This document shows positions 1 through 6,253 of a stretch of 7,760 nt of DNA, piece after piece (within the stretch, counting starts at the first letter, position 1; every line of letters starts with the position of its first letter). The position numbers and the translations under genes were made by a program. The notes below the pieces were generated by a model. That model had not been told where the DNA came from and ran no database searches. It saw only the letters and a program-made list of their open reading frames with translations. Source of the stretch: Lysobacteraceae bacterium (GTDB taxonomy: Bacteria; Pseudomonadota; Gammaproteobacteria; Steroidobacterales; Steroidobacteraceae); assembly GCA_012516015.1 (NCBI GenBank), contig JAAYXG010000119.1:1-7760 (forward strand), given 5' to 3'.

Positions 1-2
1 CT

Positions 3-509
3 GCCGGCATCGGTCGGATCGAAGCGGATCGAAAAACCGCGCTCCGCGGTGTCACGCGGCATCTACACGCCCAATGCAGCAACTTCCGCCTGCCGCCGTT
101 CAGTGCCGACATGGATACCGACCAGGTGAACGCGGACCTGAACCGCTATCGCGACTGCCTGAAACAATGGGTGACCATTCCCGAGATCGAAATCTACGAC
201 AGCTTCACGCCCGCGGAGATCGCCGCGGGCGAGCGCCTGTACGATGCGAAGAATACGATCATGTACGACGCGCAGGCGCTGCGTTGCTCGGAGATGCCGA
301 AGCGCTCCAAGTGCATCCCAGATGCGGTCTTCACGAAGGTGGAGCCCTTGCTGGACGGCGTGGATGATCCGATCCGCTTGGTTCGCAAGATCGAAGTCGA
401 TCGCCTCAACAATGATCTCGCCGCGCTCAGCAAGGCCATCGCTCGTCACAACAGAAACGTCGAAATCGCCGATTTCCTCCACGGCGTGGCCGAAGCGTTG
501 AACGAGTGA
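3..509 (+). CDS. Hypothetical cysteine-containing protein, 5' partial
   Basis: I do not recognise this protein. The frame is open from the left edge to the TGA at 507-509. The first ATG is at 111, giving 132 residues, but no purine-rich ribosome site precedes it. The upstream in-frame codons already look protein-like (CSNFRLPPFSADMDTDQ), so I infer the true start lies outside the window. Four cysteines (codon at 75, then in RDCLKQ, LRCSEM and SKCIP) suggest a protein of an oxidising compartment with possible disulfides. No signal peptide is visible because the start is missing. The pattern of a Cys plus Pro-rich opening followed by a helix ending in YRDCL resembles small proteobacterial envelope proteins of unknown function, but that is only an impression. 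The C-terminal third is charged and helical, with no membrane segment. Codons from 111 on favour G/C at third positions. Frame 1 is also open until 129, so the first 110 bases are ambiguous: they could be the tail of another gene. Confidence 0.6.
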   Translation, partial: AGIGRIEADRKTALRGVTRHLHAQCSNFRLPPFSADMDTDQVNADLNRYRDCLKQWVTIPEIEIYDSFTPAEIAAGERLYDAKNTIMYDAQALRCSEMPKRSKCIPDAVFTKVEPLLDGVDDPIRLVRKIEVDRLNNDLAALSKAIARHNRNVEIADFLHGVAEALNE

Positions 510-540
510 CGACTGGATCGTCGCGGCCGCACACTATCCT

Positions 541-570
541 GGGCTCCGGCCTCCGCCGGAGCGACGAAGT
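541..570 (-). repeat. Short dispersed hairpin repeat, copy A
   Basis: Positions 543-550 (GCTCCGGC) pair perfectly with 555-562 (GCCGGAGC) around a 4-nt loop. Read on the minus strand, the 30 bases match 1451-1480 at 27 of 30 positions, so this is one copy of a repeat present twice in the window in opposite orientation. It lies in the gap between two convergent genes. The G/C-rich stem with a short loop and an extragenic position is typical of REP-like elements of proteobacteria. No run of T follows the stem on either strand, so I do not call it an intrinsic terminator. Confidence 0.75.
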
Positions 571-644
571 GGGAAACACATCATCCCCGGACAGTAGTTC
601 GCGTACGCAAGGATGAAGTCAAATCCGCCGTACCGCAAAGCGTG

Positions 645-1331
645 CTACAGACCGAACACGACGCTCACCGAGATCTCATCCAGCTCGGTACGGGCGTTCA
701 TCAAATTCTCCTCGATGGTATCCGTCCGCAGATACTCCAACCGAGCTGACCATCGGGGTGTGAAACGGAAGGCAACCCCAGCACCACCGACCCACTCTTC
801 GCTACCGAACGTATTCGAGTCCGACCCGTTGGTGAAGACGAATTTCACTTCCTCGTCCGCAAACAGGACGCCGGCCCGCAAGAAAAGCTCAACTCGCGAG
901 CCCACAGGCAAGATCCCCATGACGGAGACCATTGGGCCGGACACGTTCACGGAAGAGTCGCGCGTAATCTCCGACGGAAACAATGGCGCCGGCGGTTGCT
1001 CGAACACATACCGCTCAGTCACATCGCCGTCGCCGAAATCCACATAGCTGAGCTCGGCCGCGATGTAACGGTTGATCCGATAACCGAGCGTGCCTTTCCA
1101 GCTCCAATCATCGTTATCCGTCGTGACTTCATCCGGAAATGCCGTGAACACGCCGCCCCCGAGAGGCGAGCTGATCGCAAACACCATAGGGCGGTTTCTC
1201 GCGACCTCGTACTCCGCCTGTCCCGCTGAAGCGGACACGTAGAACCCGCGACGTGGCATTTCTTCCGCTGCCGCATCGAATCCAACGAGCGCCGCGAGAA
1301 CCGCAAACGATCCCATCATCTTCTTATTCAT
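645..1331 (-). CDS. Exported outer-membrane beta-barrel protein (OmpA-like/opacity-type porin family)
   Basis: This 228-residue protein has a clear signal peptide: a basic start (MNKK), a hydrophobic core at about 7-18, and cleavage likely after A22 in DAAAEE. The mature part of about 206 residues fits an eight-stranded outer-membrane barrel. It has alternating hydrophobic strands such as GFYVSASAGQ, GTLGYRINRYIAAELSYVDF and SARLEYLRTD, and a conserved-looking late glycine stretch, VGGAGVAFRFTPRW. The last strand, ISVSVVFGL, is beta-like but ends in Leu, with the aromatic residue two positions earlier. No peptidoglycan-binding OmpA C-terminal domain is present. The ATG at 1331 is preceded on the minus strand by two purine-rich AAGGG blocks within 16 bases, which supports this start. 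The TAG stop is at 645-647. The gene is probably monocistronic: it is convergent with the upstream hypothetical gene and divergent from the gene at 1645. A surface or structural role is inferred from the family; no ligand can be named. Confidence 0.85.
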   Translation of the reverse strand: MNKKMMGSFAVLAALVGFDAAAEEMPRRGFYVSASAGQAEYEVARNRPMVFAISSPLGGGVFTAFPDEVTTDNDDWSWKGTLGYRINRYIAAELSYVDFGDGDVTERYVFEQPPAPLFPSEITRDSSVNVSGPMVSVMGILPVGSRVELFLRAGVLFADEEVKFVFTNGSDSNTFGSEEWVGGAGVAFRFTPRWSARLEYLRTDTIEENLMNARTELDEISVSVVFGL

Positions 1332-1644
1332 TGTCCCTTTCCCTTTTCCTAGCCATGGATCTGGAGACCAGTACTGTAGCGCGGCTCGGTAGACAATGCG
1401 CGGTTATCTAGGGGGCGGCGATACCTCGACGGTCGTGGAACACGATACCACCTTCGTCGCTCCGGCGTAGGCCGGAGTCCAGACATCTGGACTACGCCGG
1501 GACGACAAGGTACATAAGTCTCGCCACATTCTAAGCGCGCGCTTCTTCGCGATTCTTCGTCCGCACCGCCTGTGTAGCGATTCACTCTCGAGGCCGGCGC
1601 GCGCACAATCGCCAGGTCCTTTCGTTGGAGAAGCGGAGCAACGA
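1332..1644. other. Divergent intergenic region with repeat and presumed promoters
   Basis: This 313-bp stretch separates two divergently transcribed genes for exported proteins and should contain both promoters. I could not find a convincing -35/-10 pair at standard spacing on either strand. Its centre is occupied by the palindromic repeat at 1451-1510. The purine-rich ribosome site of the barrel gene lies at about 1334-1347 on the minus strand, and the ribosome-site hairpin of the plus-strand gene at 1621-1645. Minus-strand open frames across this stretch read through the repeat and show its usual spurious translation (TPAYAGATK), so I do not treat them as genes. Confidence 0.6.
1451..1510 (+). 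repeat. Bipartite palindromic repeat, copy B
   Basis: The first 30 bases match the reverse complement of 541-570 at 27 of 30 positions. They contain the same core hairpin, CTCCGGC (1460-1466) with GCCGGAG (1471-1477) around GTAG. Here the element is extended by a second arm, so the whole 60 nt forms an imperfect palindrome. Positions 1451-1454 pair with 1507-1510, 1456-1459 with 1503-1506, 1462-1469 with 1493-1500, and 1477-1483 with 1486-1492. The core hairpin and the long stem are mutually exclusive folds. This head-to-head arrangement of two related arms is typical of REP/BIME-like extragenic elements, which is the family I infer. Confidence 0.8.
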
Positions 1645-1645
1645 A
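1621..1645 (+). promoter_or_regulatory. Ribosome-binding site inside a start-codon hairpin
   Basis: TTCGTTG (1621-1627) is perfectly complementary to CAACGAA (1639-1645), leaving an 11-nt loop. The Shine-Dalgarno GGAG (1635-1638) is the last part of that loop and lies 6 nt before the ATG at 1645, whose A is in the stem. The GGAG placement strongly supports the chosen start of the downstream gene. The fold could tune initiation, but a 7-bp stem can also arise by chance. Confidence 0.5.
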
Positions 1646-2058
1646 TGCGCGTGCTGACGACGGTGGCGGTACTCATCCTGGGCGGAGGATGGGGACAAGC
1701 GGCTCAGAGTGCGAGTCTCATTACGGTCGAGCCACATGGATCGCAGACCGCGGAGAAGCGCGCGAACGCTTGGAAGGAAGTCGGCGCGGAGAAACGAAAG
1801 ATCATCGAATCGTATCTGATGAGGGAATTGGGCTTTTCCTCCACGGCGCACACGCAACTGCTGGGCGCCTATCGGCAACAAAACGAGAGCTCAGAGGCGG
1901 GAATGCTCCTGCACATCCAGCAACTCGACCTCATGGGAGCTCGGTTGTTCTGGTCCGTGCTCGTGGACCCCGACGCGATGAGCGTGAGGGTGCTCTATCA
2001 CGTCGATGCGTCCAAAGTCTCGAGCGCGTTCGTTCCCATTGCCGATCCAGCGCTATGA
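1645..2058 (+). CDS. Small exported protein of unknown function
   Basis: This 137-residue protein is not one I recognise. It begins with a probable Sec signal: an Arg at position 2, a hydrophobic core at about 3-15 (VLTTVAVLILGGG), and small residues AAQSAS at 19-24 where cleavage is likely. The mature portion of about 113 residues has no cysteine, no second membrane segment and no lipobox. It contains an amphipathic charged stretch (AEKRANAWKEVGAEKRKIIE), then a hydrophobic, partly beta-like segment (ARLFWSVLVDPDAMSVRVLY). GGAG sits 6 nt before the ATG, and G/C-ending codons predominate, so I believe it is a real gene. The last 61 bp overlap the 3' end of the RND pump gene on the other strand. 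It is divergent from the barrel gene, so any shared function is speculation. Confidence 0.7.
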   Translation: MRVLTTVAVLILGGGWGQAAQSASLITVEPHGSQTAEKRANAWKEVGAEKRKIIESYLMRELGFSSTAHTQLLGAYRQQNESSEAGMLLHIQQLDLMGARLFWSVLVDPDAMSVRVLYHVDASKVSSAFVPIADPAL

Positions 2059-5000
2059 CCGATCGCGCCTCTACGGCGCAAGGCGCACACATACGTAAAC
2101 GCCACCGGCACGAACAATAGGCTCAACGCCGTCGAGCTGATGAGCCCGCCGATCACGGTTAAGGCCATCGGTTGTCGAAAGCTGGCGTCGGCGCCGAGGC
2201 CGAGGGCAATGGGGAGCATGCCGGCGATCATTGCGACGGAGGTCATCACGATCGGCCTCGCGCGCTTGCGGCAAGCGTCGAGCAAGGCGTCGCGAACCGT
2301 GAGACCTCGTTCGGTGAGCGCCACGACGGCATACTCGACGACCAGGATCGAGTTCTTGGTAACGATTCCCATCAACATCACGAGACCGATCATAGCCGGC
2401 ACACCGAGCGCGCTGCCCGCGACGAGTAGCGCGACGAACGCACCGCCGATCGACAACGGAAGAGCGGACAGAATCGTGATCGGCTGGAAAAGGTCCTTGA
2501 ACAGCAGCACGAGCACGCAGTAGATGCAGATGACGCCGACCGCGAGCGCCACGCCGAATCCCGTCGTGAGCTCGCCCGCGAGCTCCGCATCGCCGGCCTC
2601 GATCAGCGCAACACTCGGAGGCATGCTGCGCACCGTAGGCAAGCTTGCGACGGCATCGACCGCATCCCCGAGCGGCATCCCGCCGAGATCGGCCGTCACC
2701 GTGACGAAACGCCGCCGATCGTAGCGCTCGATCTGCGCCGGCCCGCCGGAGAGCGACAGACTCGCGATGCTCGATAGCGGTACTGGACCATCGCGCCCAT
2801 TCACGCGCAACGCGCCGAGTGCGTCGAGATCCGTGCGCGCGGCATCCGCAAGCCGCAATCGAATGTGGAGCTGGCGATTATCCAAATCGAGTCGCGCGAC
2901 GTTCGCGTCGAAGTCTCCGCTCGTTGCGATTCGTACGACATCGCCGATTTCCGCCGTCGTCACCCCGCGCTCCGCGGCGCGCTGTGGATCGGGACGAATC
3001 ACGATCTCGGGGCGCTGCAAGTTCGCTGTCGTTCTGACATTCGGTAGGCCGGCGACGCCGCGCAATTCTCTCTCGAGCGCCTGCACGGTCGCATTCAGCG
3101 CCCGGCTGTCGTCGCTTGCGAGGATGAGCTGCAACTGGTTGCCCGGATCCGCGCCGCCCAGCGCGAAGCGTGCGCCGGGCACGGCTTCCAATCGCTTCAT
3201 GACTTCTGCCTCGATTTCCGCTTGGCGCGGCCGCTCGCCGCGAGGCGGGAAGATGAGTGTCATCAATGCGCGGCGGACTTCGCCCGCCTGAATGCCGCTG
3301 TCGCTGCCCTGCGGTTGCCCTACGGTCGTGAAGACGCTGCGAATGCCCCGGACCTCTTCAAGTACTTCTCGTGCGCGCTCGGCAACACGCAGCGTTCGAT
3401 CCAACGAGCTCCCCGGCGGGAGCTCCATGGAGATTATGGAGAAGTCACGATCCGCAGCCGGGATGAAGCCGGTCGGAATCAGCGGAACGAGCGCGAGCGA
3501 TCCGACCAGGACAGCGACCGCCGCAAGCGCCGTCGTCCGTCGATGATCCAAGCACCAGCGCACCGCGGCGAGGTATCGCGACATCAAAGGACCATCGGCG
3601 CTCGCCTTGCGCGGCTGCCCCTTTAGGAAGTGCGCCGCCATCATCGGCGTCAGCAGGCGCGCGACGAGGAGCGATGCGAGCACGGCGATGACGGCCGTCC
3701 AACCGAACTGTCGAAACAATAGGCCCGGTACGCCGCCCATCAACGCGGTGGGCAGGAACACGACGACGAGCGCCATCGTCGTCGCAATCACCGCAAGCGC
3801 GATCTCGTCGACCGCACCCTCGACGGCCTCGCGTACCGATTTGCCTGCGCCGCGATGACGCTCGATGTTCTCGATCTCGACAATCGCGTCATCCACCAAG
3901 ATGCCGACCGTAACGGCGAGCGCCAACAGCGTGAGCGTGTTGAGCGAGTAGCCCAACCAATACATCGCCGCGAACGCCGGCAAGATGGACAACGGCAGCG
4001 CCGCCGCCGCAATCAAGGTCGCGCGCCAATCGCGCAGAAACAGGAATACGACGACGATCGCGAGAAGCGCGCCTTCGTAGAGCATCGCCATCGACCCGTC
4101 GAACTGCTCCAACGTATAGGCGACCGAGCTCGACACCAATTCGAGCTCGAGCGTCGGATCGGCCGCCTGCAAACGAGCGAGCGCCTCGGCGACGCCTTCG
4201 GCGATGCGCGTCTCGTCGTGATCTCTGGCTCGATAGACGTTGAATCCGATCGCGGGACGGCCATCGAGCAGCGCAGCCTGCGTGCGTTCCGCATGCGTAT
4301 CGCGAACCGTCGCGACTTCATCGAGACGGACGTAGCGGCCATCCGGAAGCGCCACCGGAAGCGCCGCCAACTCGGATGCGTGCTCGGCAAGCGCAACCGT
4401 GCGGATCGACTGCTCCGCGCCGCCGAGTTGACCGCGCCCGCCGGAAGATTGTTGCTGCACCTCACGCAGCGCACGCGACAAGTCAGCAGCGGTCACACGC
4501 AGTGCGGCGAGTCGAACCGGATCGGCCTCGATGAGGATCTCGCGTTGCACTCCGCCGATCCGTTCCATACGATCGACGCCCGCGACCGCGAGCACCGCTT
4601 TCGCGACCGCGTCGTCGACGAACCACGAGAGCGCCTCTTCATCCATTCGCGACGACGCGACGGCGTACGTCAGAATCGGACCGCCCGCAATGGTCATAGC
4701 AGCGACCGTCGGCTGCAGCAGGTCCGCGGGCAACTCCGAACGCACGCGGTCGACGGCATTCTTCGTTTCGATCAGCGCCTCGGACAGCGGCTTCTCGAGC
4801 ACGAACTGCGCCTGAATCGACACCATCCCGTCCGTGATCGAGGTGCGAACGTGCTTGAGTCCGCTGAGCGTTGCGAGCGCATCTTCGACCTTGCGCGCCA
4901 CTTCGCTTTCGAGCTGCGCGGGCGCGGCGCCCGGCTGCATCAACGTCACGGTCACGACCGGCAGCTCGAGATCGGGCAGATCCTGGATCGGCAAGCGTGC

Positions 5001-5087
5001 GAATCCCCATAAGCCCGCGAGGCTGAGTAGAACGAACAGCAGCACCGCCGGCGTTGGGTTGCGGATCGACCATGTGGCGAGATTCAT
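1998..5087 (-). CDS. RND efflux pump, inner-membrane permease (HAE-type)
   Basis: At 1029 residues this is normal length for an AcrB/MexB-like proton-driven transporter. The layout is canonical: a first membrane helix at about 11-30, a large periplasmic loop at about 31-336, helices 2-6 at about 337-483, helix 7 near 520-540, a second large loop at about 541-842, and helices 8-12 at about 843-1000. The proton relay is intact: two aspartates at 399-400 in GILVDDAIVEIENIER (helix 4) and Lys911 in GIVTKNSILVVEYA (helix 10). The paired Asp and helix-4 context fit the hydrophobe/amphiphile branch rather than heavy-metal pumps. It shares features with a subfamily beginning WSIRNPTPAVLLF. The ATG overlaps the adaptor's TGA (ATGA, 5084-5087), with GGCGAG just upstream, so the start is firm and translation probably coupled. 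It should form the trimeric, substrate-selecting core of the pump encoded with its two upstream neighbours. Substrates are unknown. The C-terminal tail after about 1003 is polar, and its codons overlap the convergent small gene. Confidence 0.96.
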   Translation of the reverse strand: MNLATWSIRNPTPAVLLFVLLSLAGLWGFARLPIQDLPDLELPVVTVTLMQPGAAPAQLESEVARKVEDALATLSGLKHVRTSITDGMVSIQAQFVLEKPLSEALIETKNAVDRVRSELPADLLQPTVAAMTIAGGPILTYAVASSRMDEEALSWFVDDAVAKAVLAVAGVDRMERIGGVQREILIEADPVRLAALRVTAADLSRALREVQQQSSGGRGQLGGAEQSIRTVALAEHASELAALPVALPDGRYVRLDEVATVRDTHAERTQAALLDGRPAIGFNVYRARDHDETRIAEGVAEALARLQAADPTLELELVSSSVAYTLEQFDGSMAMLYEGALLAIVVVFLFLRDWRATLIAAAALPLSILPAFAAMYWLGYSLNTLTLLALAVTVGILVDDAIVEIENIERHRGAGKSVREAVEGAVDEIALAVIATTMALVVVFLPTALMGGVPGLLFRQFGWTAVIAVLASLLVARLLTPMMAAHFLKGQPRKASADGPLMSRYLAAVRWCLDHRRTTALAAVAVLVGSLALVPLIPTGFIPAADRDFSIISMELPPGSSLDRTLRVAERAREVLEEVRGIRSVFTTVGQPQGSDSGIQAGEVRRALMTLIFPPRGERPRQAEIEAEVMKRLEAVPGARFALGGADPGNQLQLILASDDSRALNATVQALERELRGVAGLPNVRTTANLQRPEIVIRPDPQRAAERGVTTAEIGDVVRIATSGDFDANVARLDLDNRQLHIRLRLADAARTDLDALGALRVNGRDGPVPLSSIASLSLSGGPAQIERYDRRRFVTVTADLGGMPLGDAVDAVASLPTVRSMPPSVALIEAGDAELAGELTTGFGVALAVGVICIYCVLVLLFKDLFQPITILSALPLSIGGAFVALLVAGSALGVPAMIGLVMLMGIVTKNSILVVEYAVVALTERGLTVRDALLDACRKRARPIVMTSVAMIAGMLPIALGLGADASFRQPMALTVIGGLISSTALSLLFVPVAFTYVCALRRRGAIGHSAGSAMGTNALETLDAST
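5084..5087 (-). other. ATGA stop/start overlap, adaptor to pump
   Basis: On the minus strand the four bases read ATGA: the pump's ATG at 5087-5085 shares two bases with the adaptor's TGA at 5086-5084. Such overlaps are commonly associated with translational coupling, which here would link adaptor and pump synthesis. Confidence 0.9.
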
Positions 5088-6253
5088 GGCACTCGCCTTT
5101 CACGGTCGGTGAACGCAAGTTCGGATGTACGCGCGTCAGCCAGTCGAACGATGTCGCCGTCGCTCAAGAAACCGGCGCCCGCTTGCACGAGCAGCTCGTC
5201 GCCGCTGAGGCCCTCGACGATTTCCACTGCATCGTTGCGGCGGCGCGCGACCGTCACGGGCTGCAGCGTGACGATGGGCATCGCACTCGCCTCGGTGAGC
5301 TTGACGACATAGGTCCGACCGTCGCGGATCACGACGGCTTCCGCGGGTACGATCATTGCCGGCGTCTTCGCGACGACGACGTGCCCGTTCGCGTACATTC
5401 CCGCGCGCGCGTGACTGCCGGTCTCGATGTCCGCGTACACCACGCCGAGCCGCGAACGCTCGTCGAGCGTCGGCGCGATCTCGCGAACGATGGCGGCCGC
5501 ACGGCTGCCGTCCGGCAGCTCGAGCTCGACGCGTTGGCCTTGGCTCACGTTCGCGAGTTGCGCAGCGGTCAGCTCGCCGCGCCACTCCAGGCGGCCTCTG
5601 CGAATGAGACGAAACAGCTCCTCGCCTATCGCCGTCACCGCACCCAACGTGGCGCTGCGCGCGCTGATGACGCCATCGTCCGGTGCGATCACATCGGTGT
5701 AGCGCAATTGCAGGCGTTTCGATTCGAGCAGCGCGGCCGAGACTTTCGCCGCCGTAATGAACTGCAAGACTTCCTGATCGCTGATCGCGCCTTCGCGCTG
5801 CAGCGCGAGCGCTCTGCGCTCGTCGGCAATCGCTTGCTCGTGATTCGCGAGCAATTGTGCTTCCTCGGCGCGAAGCAATGCGGAATCGACTCGTGCCAAT
5901 ACGTCGCCGCGACGAACGTGATCGCCGACGTCGACCCGTACTTCCACGAGTTGATAGCCGCCGACCTGCGCGCCGATGCTCGCTTCTTGCCACGGCGCGA
6001 TGGAACCCGACGCCGTGAGCGTGACCGGCCAGAGTGCTTCGTGCGGCGTCACGGTCGTCACGGTCAGCGTTGCTGTTCTCTGGTCGGATGAAGCGACGCT
6101 CGCAGACTCCGACAGAACGTGCCAGGCGAGCGCGAACATCCCGAGGACGAACAGTGGTGCGAGGACGAACAGGCGTATACGTCGACACGACCGTTGCGGC
6201 GTCTCTGCAGACGGAGATGCCCCGGCGAGCTGTGCGTTTTCCGCGTCGTTCAT
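5084..6253 (-). CDS. RND efflux periplasmic adaptor (membrane-fusion protein)
   Basis: I start this 389-residue protein at the ATG at 6253. It overlaps the TGA of the preceding gene as ATGA and gives a sensible N-terminus; an in-frame ATG at 6352 would add 33 Arg-rich residues encoded entirely within the upstream gene. A membrane anchor lies at about 28-46 after a basic stretch (RRIR). No lipobox is present. Two lipoyl half-motifs at about 92-123 and 184-216 (the latter with APDDGVI) flank a helical hairpin at about 124-183. At the hairpin tip R147, L151 and S158 have the spacing of the R-L-S motif of AcrA-type adaptors, which contacts the outer-membrane channel. Beta-barrel and membrane-proximal domains follow (PTLDERSRLGVVYADIE; VPAEAVVIRDGRTYVVKL). 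The protein should bridge the pump at 1998-5087 and the channel protein at 6250-7760 in the periplasm. Confidence 0.94.
   Translation of the reverse strand: MNDAENAQLAGASPSAETPQRSCRRIRLFVLAPLFVLGMFALAWHVLSESASVASSDQRTATLTVTTVTPHEALWPVTLTASGSIAPWQEASIGAQVGGYQLVEVRVDVGDHVRRGDVLARVDSALLRAEEAQLLANHEQAIADERRALALQREGAISDQEVLQFITAAKVSAALLESKRLQLRYTDVIAPDDGVISARSATLGAVTAIGEELFRLIRRGRLEWRGELTAAQLANVSQGQRVELELPDGSRAAAIVREIAPTLDERSRLGVVYADIETGSHARAGMYANGHVVVAKTPAMIVPAEAVVIRDGRTYVVKLTEASAMPIVTLQPVTVARRRNDAVEIVEGLSGDELLVQAGAGFLSDGDIVRLADARTSELAFTDRERRVP
6250..6253 (-). other. ATGA stop/start overlap, channel to adaptor
   Basis: The minus strand reads ATGA here: the adaptor's ATG at 6253-6251 overlaps the channel gene's TGA at 6252-6250. 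No strong Shine-Dalgarno precedes it, so re-initiation by ribosomes finishing the channel gene is a reasonable inference. Confidence 0.85.

Noticed and set aside
63..482. A 139-codon minus-strand open frame opposite the left-edge gene
   Set aside because: The plus-strand frame has better codon use and a more protein-like sequence with conserved-looking cysteines; the minus frame is its shadow.
543..562. Possible intrinsic terminator between the convergent genes
   Set aside because: The 8-bp stem is strong, but no T-run follows it on either strand, and its match to 1451-1480 explains it better as a repeat.
1332..1420. Candidate sigma-70 promoter for the barrel gene (TTGTCT and TACAGT on the minus strand)
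   Set aside because: The two boxes are only 12 bp apart and each matches the consensus at four of six bases, so the pair is not convincing.
1349..1676. Minus-strand open frames of 85-90 codons in the intergenic region
   Set aside because: They read through the palindromic repeat and contain its typical spurious peptide (TPAYAGATK). They have no signal, domain or coding-like codon pattern.
3855..5012. A 385-codon plus-strand open frame opposite the pump gene
   Set aside because: It is antisense to a strongly recognised RND pump. Its translation is rich in Arg/His/Asp with no domain or membrane pattern, as expected from the mirror of high-GC codons.
1998..5087. Heavy-metal (CusA/CzcA-type) assignment of the pump, suggested by gene order
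   Set aside because: Helix 4 carries a double aspartate in a drug-pump-like context, and the N-terminus resembles HAE-type pumps.
5054..6091. A 345-codon plus-strand open frame opposite the adaptor gene
   Set aside because: It is antisense to an intact adaptor with clear lipoyl and hairpin motifs. Its composition is that of a shadow frame and no family pattern is visible.
5136..6188. A 350-codon minus-strand open frame within the adaptor gene
   Set aside because: It is an extremely Arg-rich out-of-frame reading of the adaptor, so a shadow.
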